Below are positions 11,546 through 23,437 of a stretch of 64,000 nt of DNA, in pieces. Every line of letters starts with the position of its first letter. Position 1 is the first letter of the stretch. Both the position numbers and the translations under genes were made by a program. The DNA is from Plantago major (lineage: Eukaryota; Streptophyta; Magnoliopsida; Lamiales; Plantaginaceae), in NCBI GenBank assembly GCA_026545765.1, contig CM048843.1, forward strand, positions 10,563,501 to 10,627,500, given 5' to 3'. Under the pieces are notes generated by a model. It searched no databases and was not told where the DNA came from. It saw only the letters and a program-made list of their open reading frames with translations.

Positions 11546-12084
11546 ATGGGTCTCATGGGAGATCCATTTCAAGCTTTTTTTAAAGTTTGAAATGGGTCTT
11601 AGGTTATTGGTGTTTGTGTTTGGAAATTATGAGTTCTAAGGGGTTATTTTACAATATTGATTGGGTAATTTAGCAATAAAAAAAGTTAGAGGGAGTTATC
11701 TAAAAATCATTTGGGGTTATTTTGTAATGAAACAAAAGTTGGGGAGTTATCTAAAAATTGATTGGGGTTATTCTGTAATGAAATAGAAGTTGGTAAGAAA
11801 AATGCAAATGTTTGAAACGTTAAATTACATATAGTCCATGGTAAAATAAATAATTAATTAAGTATAATTTAAGAAAATCAAAAAATCAATTTAATAGTCC
11901 AAAACCACCTAGTGGTAAACCACATCAGCAAAACCATTGTCCATGTCATCACAGATTTGACCATTTGGACTTATATGTAATTGTTGACAGATATTTGGAT
12001 CTAGATGTAATTGTTCAACTAGAAGGGACTAATCTGAGAAGAGGGCATCTAGTAGGGGGTATATGAAATTTTCCCTTACTGCAT

Positions 12085-12831
12085 ATATTGTTCCCGTAGC
12101 ATGAGGGGGAGATAGAAAGTTTTGGTGTGGCTAAAATCTGGAGCTAACCCTTGCTTTTTATGGATTTTAAAGTCCTGTAGAAATATGGATAAGAACAGAT
12201 GCAATGAATCAGGATTAAATCCCACCTGTTCATATCAATAGTCTTAAATGACTCTTAGGTTCAAATTCAAAAGTTTAGCTTTTCCCCTTAATTCAAACAG
12301 ATCAATTTAATCAAAATATTAAATTCAGATTGTATAGATTTTTAAAGCAAATTAACGGTCGATATCGATGAGCGATGCAGAAGGCTCTGGCTCGAGCACA
12401 CGCTTGTGGAGTCATGCAAGTGCACTTACTTAACCATTTGATTGCACATCATTAATGCAGTTCCATGTATAAACTAATTTTTCCGAACTCACCTTTTCCA
12501 TAAGGGATATAAAGTGTGTGAGTTTATTTATTACTTAACAATTTTCATATGGAACAACACTTTCAAGGCTCATCTTGATTTCCAATGTGTTATATTAATT
12601 GCCCATCTATTTCACTAATTATCTTGAAAATCTCGCACATATACTCCGACTATTTTTTTGCACCTGATTTGTATGTGTGAGGTGCAAATGTCAGACATCC
12701 AAGAATGGACAACTTGTCATCACCAAAATTAATCTAGTAAATATTTTTTAAAGAATTCAAAATTTATGAAAAGAAATATATAAGTAAAATTTTCGCTGGA
12801 CACGTGTCACTTGGAGAATCAAGCTGAGAAA
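12085..12831. other. No gene seen; former intron of PWWP copy 2
   Basis: AT-rich, stop-rich in all frames, no recognisable domain or repeat end. Lies between the MULE and the surviving last-exon sequence. Confidence 0.5.
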
Positions 12832-13248
12832 TATGTTTCCACCCAATACAAGTCTCCCACTTGATTGGGAGCTTAAGGCGAGATTTGCGCGGTTTGGAAC
12901 TTGGTACTTCATAGATCACACAAATGTCGGGTTGTTTATCTTTACAAGGAAGATATTGAAGATTCTTTGAATTATTGTTCGAAATCTCGAATGTGAAATG
13001 CTATATAAGAGATAATGTAGCAGGAGTGAAACCTGTCAGAGTTCTAAAGAAAAATGAAGTAGCTTCACATCCTGTATTAAGAATTGGTGGTAAACCTCAA
13101 CGGGATCAATTGAAGCTTAAATCGTGCATAAAGAAGCCGAAGATAGAATCTTGAAGGGAGATCGCGGAGCTAGGCCTTGCATTAATTTTTTGTTGGATGA
13201 GGGAAAAAGCAGCATGAGTGGTGGTTCCAAATTTCCTTCTGTGGATGA
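12832..13248 (+). pseudogene. PWWP copy 2, RRM-like and C-terminal exon, left half
   Basis: Parallels 6692-7160 of the readable gene: 'caagtctcccacttgattgg', 'gagcttaaggcgagatttgc', 'gttgtttatctttacaagga', the SCLKKP-like block and 'gtggatgatg'. Small deletions shift the frame (for example after 'tttggaact' and at the SCLKKP block). The exon is cut at 13248 by the LTR retrotransposon and resumes at 25279. Confidence 0.85.
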
Positions 13249-15009
13249 TGTTGAAAACAATGCAATGGAAACCCTAGGTTAACGCAGCGGAATTTGAAAA
13301 TTTTATTGCATACTGATCTTGATCCAATGACTATATAACGTAAAACAAGCAAATCAATACTTACTTGTCGTACTAGCTTTCCAGACAACATCTTTAAAAC
13401 CTTAAAGCTCTTCTGCGAATCTGTTCATCGTGTATGAGATGTTGAATCCAGTACGTTATGATCGGCTTTCCTCAACCTTGGTATCCACGGGTAATCGTTT
13501 TACCGAAGAACGCTAGGATGTCCTTGTTCGAAACTAGACTAAACTATTTAGTTAGAAGAATAGAATCATGAAGAAAGATGTTGTTGCCAAGAACAAGAAG
13601 AGAAACGTGTGTATTGTTATATGGTCACGCAGATCATATATGTACTAATATAACCGGACTAGTATCCAAGTTCAATAGGACTCCTAGCCTAGTTGGTTGG
13701 GCTTGAATCTATCAAGCATCAAGTCATGGGTTCAAAATCCACCAAGCCCAGCTTATTTTTCTTTATCTATTTTGGGCTTTTACATTTGAATTTCATTCCA
13801 ATTCGGTCCAAATAAACTTTCTTGCTTTAATTAATTAATTATCCAATTTAATCTAATTAATCTTTTTTCAAATATAAATTAAATCCAATTTAATTAATTT
13901 ACTTTCTTAAAGTATAACAATTAATTAAGTCCGATAAATCCAATTTAACTTATTAATTGTTTCTATCAAATAGATCAATTCTCAATAACAGTAAATTAAA
14001 TATTTATTAATCCAATTAATATTTAATTCACTCTAATACTCAGTTGGTAGAACAATCACCTTGTCGTGTGACCCATAGGGCCTTATGTAAGTAAGCACTA
14101 ATCTAATTAAGGTTTGGTGAAACTCCTAGACAATTTACCAAACATTCTTAATACATAAGGAACGTTTGCGAGGATTGCAAACCACCTGTAATGTAGAGCT
14201 TATGATGATACGATCCTTTCATTCGCGAACACTCGTTTAAGTCTAGAACTTGATTTAGTGTCTGTTCCAATAACTTAATCCATTTATCTCATTCTACTAA
14301 TTGATCCATAATATCTGAACACCATTCCAAATATATATTGCGTTGGCCAACGACTTTGATCAAACTAGTAATGAGTAGTTAAGTGTTCTCTCCAAATCTA
14401 TTATGAGGAATGAATCCTATCTTGGTTCAACTACTACTAACATGCATTTCGTGATGTGCCCAACACATGCCGTATCTACCCCTACAAGGAGTGCAAGCAT
14501 TGGTCATGGTCAAAGCACACGAGTCCACACATGTAGTACGTATTGACCTCAAGTCAAAGGACTATTACACCACCCGACAAACCGTTACTTCCGTAGACAC
14601 GTAAATAGAGTACATCAAACGGTCTCTTGGCTGGGCATATCAACACTCTCTAAAGTGTCCATGTGTCCATCACGGATTACCAAGCAATTCGTAGTCGTGA
14701 GAACTACTACACCCTCAAAGGATATGATGCAGACCACGTGCCAATCTCCAATGCATCATCGATATCCCATTCTCGATGATCATTGATTGGGGCTATTTTA
14801 GAGCCATGTTATGTCACTCAAGATCTCATTTTCTTAGTGATAACATAAAGCTAATGTGAACGCATGTAAACAATTACAGAAAAACTAGATAATAATATTT
14901 ACACACTGTAATGCCTATTTATAGATGAACAATAATTATAAATAAATACTGAATCGAATATGTATATCTGTCCTCAATTTCAATTGTCTCTATGACATAT
15001 ACACTTTCA
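13249..15009 (-). repeat. LTR, left (3' LTR of the minus-strand element)
   Basis: 1761 bp. It aligns with 23438-25278 throughout, for example 'acgcagcggaatttgaaaat' against 'acgcagtggaattcgaaaat', 'ctagcctagttggttgggct' and 'tagttaagtgttctctccaa'. TG...CA termini are present. Confidence 0.9.
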
Positions 15010-18000
15010 ATCTCCCACTTGGACTAGAGTCAATCACTCACGTGCATCCAACACGTAGATTCTTTAAATGGCAAAATTGTCTCTCTAAAGACAAGGTTTG
15101 GTGAAAGAATCAGCCAATATATCCTCGAGGAGAAATCACTTTATTTCTATGTTATTATCTAGCAATGGTCTCTAATCCATTGATAGCTTCTCAGTACATT
15201 CTTGCCAATATCGTAAGATCTTGGTTCCTTAGCATATGCAATCGCACTAGTAATCGCAATCTCTAAATTCGATTACTAGCTAACACTCGGAACTACCCCT
15301 GTTCTTCTAAGAACTCATATCAGCTTTGTACCAGACTAAAGTTGTTGAACCTTTAATAATCTAATTATTAAATCTAATCTAATTACCAGATACGATCCAA
15401 TCTAATATTGTTATTAAGATGAATAAATTTCATAGTATGTGATGACTCCAATCATCACGTTTTTACGAAAGTTTACCATGCATAAACTAAGTTTATGCTA
15501 GCTCCCACTGTTCACATGAAGTGTTGTTTTCACATGAGTCATGTCTAATCGCATAATAAATACACGTGTACATAGTCGTTCTATACGACACTCCTCATAT
15601 GTACTTGATGTATACTTTCAATAGGACAATCCAGTATTGACAGTATATCTACATAACTTAGCATTATATTCTCTATAGAATATTTAATAAGCAACACAAC
15701 ACATTCCTATACTAGTGAACATTAGAGTTATAATATCATATTAGGTTATCCAGTGAAACCGTAATATCGAGATATTATATAACTCATAGTCAAGTCTTTC
15801 ACAATGAAAGTCTTGATTAACCAATACTCTTATTTTAATGTTGATGTAAAACTATCTCTAATGATTTATATGTGTCAAACATATATACAACCATTTAAAT
15901 AGTCACCTTTCATAATCCTTCAAAAGATGTATGAATTTCCTTTACTTTTCTACAAGTCAAACTATTTGAATTATTCCTTCAAGTAATATTTGAAACTCCT
16001 AAAGGCTTACATAAGTCCACAATGGACTTACTATCTTTACATACGTATGAATGATTTCATTTTGAAGCATTAAAGTCTACAAATGTGTCAAACACATTTT
16101 GTGTAACGTTTCTACATATAGAAACCTATCAGACCATCATCTAATGAATCATGCAATTATCGTATGCAAATAGTGTAAGTAAAATCTTAATGGGCTTTAT
16201 CTACAATACTGGTAAATAATTCGATAGCTTATGTTCCAAACATAACTACAACATTTAGCCACTAGTTTGTATATGTAGATATCTAATTTCAAGTTTTTAC
16301 TTGAAAACTTACATATGCATCAAATGCAATAATATATTAAGTTCTAAAACTTGGATAATCCATTTAGTCCATCTTTAAGATTTTATGGCTTTAGGCCACC
16401 TTTCCAAGTCCATATCAAATATCGTCTTGGGATAGATTTGCAGTTTCATTCTTCTAGGAATGTCACAAAAATCATGATCCTCAAAGAGGAATCCATACAA
16501 TTCAAATTGTCATGATTATTTTGCACAACCTATGGAGTTTATGAATTTTGCGTTTGTATTAAGATATATATTCTAAATGTCATGAGATTCTCAATTATTG
16601 TCTTAAACAATCAATGAAAATATCAAGGGTTGCAATCAAATGCTTTCGTTGAGCGAGAGATTGTGCAATCTCTAAATTGCATTCATTCCTGATGTGAGGG
16701 TGTCCTATTCAAAAGCGGTATCCTCAGAATGCTCCCACTAGCTCAGGCATATGACCAAGTGATATGCTCCCACAAGCTAATAGATTATTCAACTCTCCCA
16801 CTGATTCTCTGTCATGACTATTAGACAAGTGATTAACCTCTATGGTAAATTTGTGGCATTAAAACTATTTCAGGTTCCATCTCCTTTGTCATTCCAAGAA
16901 TACGTTTGTTATGGTACAAGTAACCATATGTTCCAAGTAACCATATGTTCCAAGAGATAAGAAATCTCATCCACAAATTCATCATTTCTTAATCCATAAC
17001 CCTACTTGTCAATCGTGTACTCAATTACTGTTGTAGGGCAACCCTATTTCAAAATATGTAATATGAAGACAACTTAAACTATAACTATTATGGTTTCTCT
17101 AAGACTGATCAAGCATGGATTATACTGATAATTAATTGAGTTTTATTTTCACGTGTTTTTCAAAGAAATAAAATATGCAGCAAAGTCTTATGGGTTATTT
17201 CTATGTCAAAGATAGTCATCCCAATCTAATGGAACCCATCATGGAACTACCATAGTCTAAATAGGTTCAGATTAGTTCAACCAGATAGAACCGATGCCTC
17301 CTATAACAATCCATGAATCAAATTCAAGTATTACTCTCATTGACCAAGTCTAGGAGGGTAATACCTTCTCAAATTATTCTATGGTTCATATCATTTCTAA
17401 AAAGGATATACGTTGGTCATCTTTCCAGTGATGAGATCCACAATCCATATGTTTTAAAAACAGATGGTGTCAAGTAATCCAATTTTACTTAACTATGCAG
17501 TTCTTTGTCTCACGGATTTAACCAAATTAATAAAACCATAGAAGTTGGAAATTTGATTTGTTATTTGAGGTCTTCTAATTGTGTGTCTCAGAAAGTTATT
17601 CTAATGTCAGGAGCTTTTAATCCACAATCTTGAAGGCGTCTACCTCGATGCTATTAGCCCAACTAATAGTAAGTAAGTCCATTACCGTCTTAACAAGTTT
17701 GGAAGTAATGCTCGTTGATAATTGAAGTACATGTCTAACAGCTTCAATTTAGTATCAATATTTTATATTGAACTAACTTTCTTAGGGTGGATATCTTATA
17801 TTCAATACACAATTAGTACTTTCCAAAAATATAAGCACTTGCTTTATTTTCGAGGATCTAAAACTTTGCATATAAATTTATCGTGTTACTATAATCATGG
17901 AAAATTTAATAATCTCTTGGACGTGATCTTCCATTTATCAATTCACATTTTAGGATAAGAGTATACTTCGAACAATTCTTAGTGTATTCATCTTGCTACC

Positions 18001-19812
18001 TTTTACCTCTTGGCTTAATGTAACAGAGTGCTCACTATGGGCACACGTTTATCCTTATAGTGGCATTGATAAAACATTCGAGCTAAGTAGCATTACAAGT
18101 GTCACTTCACTAGAAATCAAATTCACTATGAATTTAATATTAACAATGAAGAGACACAGGTATGAGTATTGTCAGACAATATTCTCTAAGAAACTAACTC
18201 CCTTAAATAATAACCTAGTATTACTTATAACATGAGAACTTGTGAAGAAGGAAATCAAATTCCTACAAACAAATAAAACTCGTCTTGACCATCATATGAG
18301 CTTATGCTCCCACTGGCTTTGTCAACTTCAAAAAGGAGGTTGATCATCACCAAAAGTCCTAGCACATACTCATTAGCGTGTTTTATAATGACTTTCAGGT
18401 TCTCATGTTTGGATGCATGCTACCTATATATTTTACTTCACATATCTAATATGTTACTTCGTCCAAAATTACTTTCTTTCTATTTCATATGAGTGTTTGT
18501 GTCAAACTAAAACACTCAAAGCTTTCACAAAGCATACATGTATATATGCTAGTCCAAGACTTGCTCAATCAACATATACTAAACGCAAATTATGGTGTCA
18601 ACATTAAAGTATCGGTAACATTAAAATATTCATCTTATAACAATATGCCATTTCACAACAACTATATTAAAACATAACATAAATAAAGCGGGAATTAATT
18701 TAACTCTAAATAAATAATTCACAACATTTACATTCAGCGACTAAATAATCAAGGTTTTCTGATTTATTTAGTTCCATTAATTTTAACATATTCAACGACC
18801 CCATCGAAAGAATACGGATTCATATCTAATCATGAATCTTAATGGCCAAGATCCACATTCACACTACTACAGCCCCAGCTAGGGCTGATCACTGCAGCAG
18901 CTGAACTGGTAGGTCACCATACCAATTGTACAACACAACTCTTGGTTGACCAGAACTATTCTAATCGACGTCCCTAGACTACTCTGACGGTAGGGCGATA
19001 AGAGCAGAATAAGTAAACATCACACGGTAGCATGGACCTATGAATGGGCTCAACTGAATAAGGCATAAACCATTTGGGACCAGTTTGTAATTTCAAGAAT
19101 TAACAAATTATCCACAAGTCCCCAGAACTAATATAATTCTCAAAAGCAAGCCCTTCAAGTTTCTACAATTTTTTGATTGAGTCTCTGTAACATAATCAAG
19201 TTTTCTAAAAACGGTTTCTACTGCCCTAGATCATATCTGGGTTTGTAAACTTCGATCAGAACATGAAACTCTGTTCATATCACCATCCAAGATGAACAAA
19301 TCCACCAAATCAAATTTATTTCAATTTCGCGAATCGAATCGCGAGTTGCTTTCCTTCCGTTCCTCGCTTCGAATATCGCGCTACATCAGTCCTTCAATCC
19401 GTCGGTGTCGATTCATCCTAGTTTAGCAAGAGGAGAGCTCGCGAAGCTCATAGCCTCCATTAATGGCGGCCGGAGCTAGCAAGCTCTCTACTCGCATACC
19501 AGACGCGAATCGGGACTGGACGTGAAGGTTGTCGGAGTCGCAATCATGTAAGGATAATCCGGATCCGGCCAAGCCGGAGATTAGCTGTGGTGGTCGACAG
19601 ACTCGACACTCATGAGACACAGAGTCTCTGTTCTTCACCACTTCAGCAATGAGCAAACCCAATTCTTGATTTACAAATCGAATAATAGAGTAACCTGGTT
19701 AATAGAAATTTGTTTGCATCCTGACTGTTCGTAATTAATCTTATTAATTAAAGTAAACCTGGAGATCAATCCAATTTTAATCCACGATGTTATACACAAA
19801 CATATATACGTA
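15010..19812 (-). other. Internal region of the LTR element, no coding potential seen
   Basis: 4.8 kb of AT-rich sequence with stops in every frame. Starts with a polypurine tract on the minus strand (15010-15027). Motifs of the form 'gctcccact' recur (16732, 18307 and elsewhere), as in antisense copies of decayed plant copia elements, but I could not read any integrase, reverse transcriptase or RNase H motif. Three small ORFs around 17722-18677 are not recognisable proteins. Confidence 0.5.
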
Positions 19813-19908
19813 TCTTCCATATATTATGTAAAGCACGAGGGGCTAAACCCCACCGGATTAATTCAATCCTATGGGAACTTCGTCTACGTGGAATATATTT
19901 CATTGTTA

Positions 19909-20456
19909 TTTTTGGTATGTTGTCTACATATATAGTTTTTATTAAATCTCATATAACTTTATCTACAAAAATCCAAAAAATATTTTGAACATATATTTGA
20001 ATTCGTCGTGACAAGATGAATCTTTAGACACCAATCTTGAATAGTATTATTTTAAGAAATCATTTTATTCATTAAAATAAAATATAAATTTATTAAATAA
20101 GATAAAATGAATTAATGGAAATTTAAAAATAGAGTATTTATTAAATAAATTCAATATACGTGAAATTTTGTGGAATTAGTTGCATTTTCAACCAGTATAT
20201 CTTCCAGTATTTATTTTTGGTATGTTGGCTGCATATATAGTTTTTATTAAATTTTATATAAATTTATTATACAAAACTCTGAAAAATTTTGTGAATATAT
20301 ATTTGAATTCACCGTGACAAGAAGAATCTATAGACACTAATCTAGATTATTATTATTAATTAAATAAATTATTTTATTCACTAAAATAAAATATATATTC
20401 ATTAAAGAAGATAAAATGCAATAATGGAATTTAAAAATAGAGCATTTATTAAATAT
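19909..20456. repeat. Two-copy tandem repeat (~300 bp) in the Helitron
   Basis: 'ttatttttggtatgttg' begins both copies (19909 and 20211). Each continues through 'acatatatagtttttattaaat', 'gaattc(g/a)(t/c)cgtgacaag' and 'attttattcatt(a)aaataaaata'. Confidence 0.8.
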
Positions 20457-20844
20457 TTAATACTTCACCCATCTATTTATCAAGAAATTAATAGATATTT
20501 AGATTTTCAATTATAAATTTTGATTCTACGGTTGAGCAAAGTCCGAATAGGGGGTGAGAATTTTGTTCCATGATGTTTTGCGGAGTTAAGCGTGAAATTT
20601 AATGTTTTAGCTACCGATTATCAGTTGGGTGTTCTTATATAATATAACTAGATCGTGAGCTTGTCATTATGACATCTAATTATAAATAATAATAAAAGTA
20701 TATGAAGGTAAGTGCAATCGTTGAATCTGATAACGAATTGTCTTTTTTAGTTGAATTAAGATCTTGGATAGTGTGAATTGATCTGTTCCAATTTGATTAA
20801 AGAAGATGGAGAATAAATATTGGTTATCGTTTTTTTTTTCCTTT

Positions 20845-21060
20845 GATGATGAATTGATTTTGTTGGAGTTCGATTAGGGTTTTGAATTTATTGGAGATGA
20901 CATATTGAGATTTTTTAATGATGAATTGATTTTGTTGGGGTTGATTTAGGGCTTGAAATTTAATTAGAGAACACAAATTGAGTTTTTTTAATGATGAATT
21001 GATTTTGTTGGAGTTGCGTTAGGGCTTAGAATTAGAATGAATAAAACATATTGGTTTTTT
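20845..21060. repeat. Three-copy tandem repeat (~75 bp) in the Helitron
   Basis: 'gatgaattgattttgttgg' occurs three times (20848, 20920 and 20994 or so), each followed by 'gtt..(a/g)tta(g)gg(t/g)tt..gaatt'. Confidence 0.75.
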
Positions 21061-21527
21061 GTAATTAAAGTCTAATTTACATGTGTATCACAAATCGGTT
21101 CAATTTAACTTAAATTAAGTACTCAATTGCACAACTCTAATAGTTGTGCACTTATATATATAAATAAATACTAACATTTACGTAACACACTATGTGTGTT
21201 AAGGGTTTTTATATAAATGAATCATGATTGAAAAAAAGAGAAAATATTGAAAAATAATAAATAAAAGGAGAAACTTACATGATGGGATTGAACCTCAGAC
21301 CTTCTACTGAAACAATGACACATGTATGTACCAGATTCAAATTGAATTAGTAAGATCAACGGATGAGATTTAAATTGAATTACAAACTTAGTGAAACATT
21401 TTGAATTATTATACTACTTTGAATATACTGTAATATATAAAGTTGATGGGCTAAATCCACTAGATTCATTCAAATTCCAGCCACCCTACGTGAAATGTTG
21501 ATAGGTTGAGCAGAGTCCGAATAGGGG

Positions 21528-21842
21528 GGCGTATTAGTGTTGTTGCTAGGGATCATGAGGGCAATGTTATTGCTTGGTGATTTTTTTTTATGTCTTATGG
21601 TTGCTGAAAATGCGGAAGGTTGGCCAGCCAAATTAAGAACAAAATTTGTTCGAGATTTTGAGTGGCAACATGTAGTAATTGAAAGGGATTGTTCTTTGGT
21701 GATTAGATCTCTTAAATCGACAAATTTTAGCTTTGCCCCTTTATTTCAATTTTCAAAGAAATTCAGGTATTTAATAGAGAATTAAGCTTTGCCAAGTTAA
21801 ACGTGAGGGTAACGTTTTAGCACATATATTATCGGTGTTCTC
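21528..21842 (+). pseudogene. RNase H (RVT_3-type) fragment of a retroelement, captured by the Helitron
   Basis: Broken frames read a partial 'RDHEGNVI', then 'VAENAEGWPAKLRTKFVRDF', 'EWQHVVIERDCSLVIRSLKS' and, after a frameshift, a 'VKREGNVLAH'-like end. These match the order of blocks in the plant non-LTR RNase H domain (E-x-W/A block, ESD/ERD block, the R-x-x-N-x-x-A-H end). It is short and lacks most catalytic context. A deleted derivative of the same fragment lies at 20530-20625, where the 5' 'ttgagcaaagtccgaatagg' and the 3' 'taagcgtga' blocks remain without the middle. Confidence 0.6.
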
Positions 21843-22279
21843 ATGATGATGTTGGTTTGATATATTTGTATTATCCACACCAAGATCGTTTTAGCATATA
21901 TTGCTATAGTGGTATATATGTTACTAGACATGCTTTTTTCAGTTCCAGGATATAGAAAAGATACACATGAGCTAATTGGTGGTGTGTTGATCTTTACATG
22001 TCTATCAACAACATTTTACACGTGAAGACTTTCAAGTTCCTTGTCTTTATGTATAAGATTCGATCGGTAGAATGAGGTATAAGGGTTCTCTTCTCTACGG
22101 TCTCTGTCCGGAAGGACTGGTTCTATCCAACCCGAATTCAACCCCGTGCGAAATAATGATGTTCAGGTCCGGTCTAGCATATACTCGAACCCGTTCAACG
22201 TCTTTGTTACAAGACCCGAGCGCACTATTTTATGATTAAGTTAGTAAAAAGTACATTTTTTCCCGCCGGGGGGGGGGGT

Positions 22280-22515
22280 CAGCATATACTCTCTAGACGG
22301 GGAAACTGTCTTCGATCTTTGCTCTACTTTCTTGATCCATAACGGGCCTAGGGATCTGATACTCTCTAGGTGGGGAAACTCAATTCGATCTTCTCTCTAC
22401 TTTCTTGATCTCCATAACGAGCCGGAGGAGGGGGATCAGCTTATACTCTCTAGGCGGAGAAAATGTCTTCGATCTTCTCTGTAATTTCTTGATCTCCATG
22501 ACGGGCCCGGGGGGG
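22280..22515. repeat. Three-copy tandem repeat (~80 bp) with G runs
   Basis: Units begin 'tactctctag(a/g)(c/t)gg(g/a)gaaa' at about 22286, 22361 and 22444, continue 'ttcgatctt(t/c)(g/t)ct(c/g)tactttcttgatc' and end 'cgggcc' or 'gagccgg'. G homopolymers sit at 22268-22278 and 22508-22516. Confidence 0.8.
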
Positions 22516-22544
22516 GGGAGGGGGCAACCGTACCATGTGAAATT

Positions 22545-23205
22545 ATGTTTGTAGAATAATAATTTTTGTGTCTTTGGTAGGGTGACGCATACCACCGCGG
22601 GGTTGTTGGGAACCGGTGGGTTGGAAAAAAACAACCGTAATATGTGAAATTAAGTTTGTATAATATTTTTTGTGTGTGTGTGTGTTGTGGGGTGACCACA
22701 TACCACTGCGGGGTTGTTTGGAACAACCCTATTGATTGTGTATACTTTTGTATTTTATTTTGGTTTCGTTTGAGGGATAATATTTAAAAAAAAATATGTT
22801 TTTTTTTTTGAATAAGCGAATTATATTACATGGGCTCACCCGTGATCGAACCTCTTGCATGTAAAAGTTAAAAAAAAAAACATGTGCATGTTACTAATTA
22901 ACATGTCGGATACGGTAAGACCGTAATATGTTTGTATAATTTTTTTTTTTGTGTGTTGTGGGGTGTTCACATACCACTGCGGGGGTTGTTTGGAACAACC
23001 CTATTGATTGTGTATACTTTTGTATTTTGTTTTGGTTTCGTTTGAGGGATAATGTTTTTTTAAAAAAAAACATTTTTTTTTTTTGAATAAGCTAATTATA
23101 TTACATGGGCTCACCCGTGATCGAACCTCTTGCATGTAAAAGTTTAAAAAAAAAAACATGTGCATGTTACTAATTAACAGGTCGGATACGGTAAGACCCT
23201 ATTTT
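22545..23205. repeat. Tandem repeat (~280 bp; two full units and a partial)
   Basis: Full units at about 22650-22925 and 22928-23205 share 'cataccactgcgggg', 'ttgtttggaacaaccctatt', 'gattgtgtatacttttgtat', 'catgggctcacccgtgatcg' and 'catgtgcatgttactaatta'. A partial, more diverged unit is at 22545-22630 ('cataccaccgcggggttgtt'). Confidence 0.85.
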
Positions 23206-23424
23206 TACATTTTCTATAGTTAACATAAATAAACACTCATTGATATAATATTGAATGAAGAAGGACTACCGCCGACACCATGATCAACGTTATTCACATA
23301 AATTTAACTACCTTATTTTCTCGATTAATTTATTTTATCACCCCCTTTCTATTTGTTATTAAAAGTCAACTATACCGTGGCATCGCCACGGGTTAGTACT
23401 AGTATAGCCATTAAAATCAGCCTA

Positions 23425-23437
23425 GCTCTGATACCAC
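23425..23437 (-). other. Primer binding site of the LTR element
   Basis: Minus strand reads GTGGTATCAGAGC directly beside the LTR. TGGTATCAGAGC is the standard plant initiator-Met tRNA primer site, and it fixes the element's direction. Confidence 0.9.

Larger units (their letters stand above)
11019..12075. mobile_element. Non-autonomous MULE-type element with 9-bp target duplication
   Basis: The 9-bp direct repeat TTACTGCAT occurs exactly at 11010-11018 and 12076-12084. Inside, the ends are inverted and similar: left 'acccctgctagat', 'attagtccc', 'cacctaggtcc'; right (reversed) 'ataccccctactagat', 'attagtccc', 'acatctagatcc'. The right end has about 15 more terminal bases (reversed 'gggaaaatttcatat') than the left, so the left tip appears deleted. 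Nine-base duplications and long inverted ends are characteristic of MULEs. There is no transposase. The interior has CTT repeats and AGCTCC palindromes. It lies in the former intron of PWWP copy 2. Confidence 0.8.
19813..23402 (+). mobile_element. Helitron, inserted in the LTR retrotransposon
   Basis: The 3' end is well defined: a GC-rich hairpin 'ccgtggcatcgccacgg' (23375-23391) followed by 'gttagta' and CTAG (23399-23402), then a T. The 5' end is proposed at TCTTCC (19813), preceded by an A and followed by 'aaagcacgagg', like known plant Helitron starts. No target duplication is expected. No Rep/helicase is present, so it is non-autonomous. The interior is built of tandem repeats and a captured RNase H fragment. 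The 5' limit is less certain than the 3' limit because a second Helitron-like start lies near 21421. Confidence 0.65.

Noticed and set aside
11353..11572. Two minus-strand ORFs with repeated 'SDRSS' or 'IGAL' words
   Set aside because: Produced by the AGCTCC palindrome cluster in a transposon core.
17722..18677. Run of small ORFs as a gene
   Set aside because: Short, AT-rich composition, different frames, inside a decayed LTR element.
22380..22726. Overlapping Pro-rich minus-strand ORFs
   Set aside because: Generated by tandem repeats with G/C runs in the Helitron.
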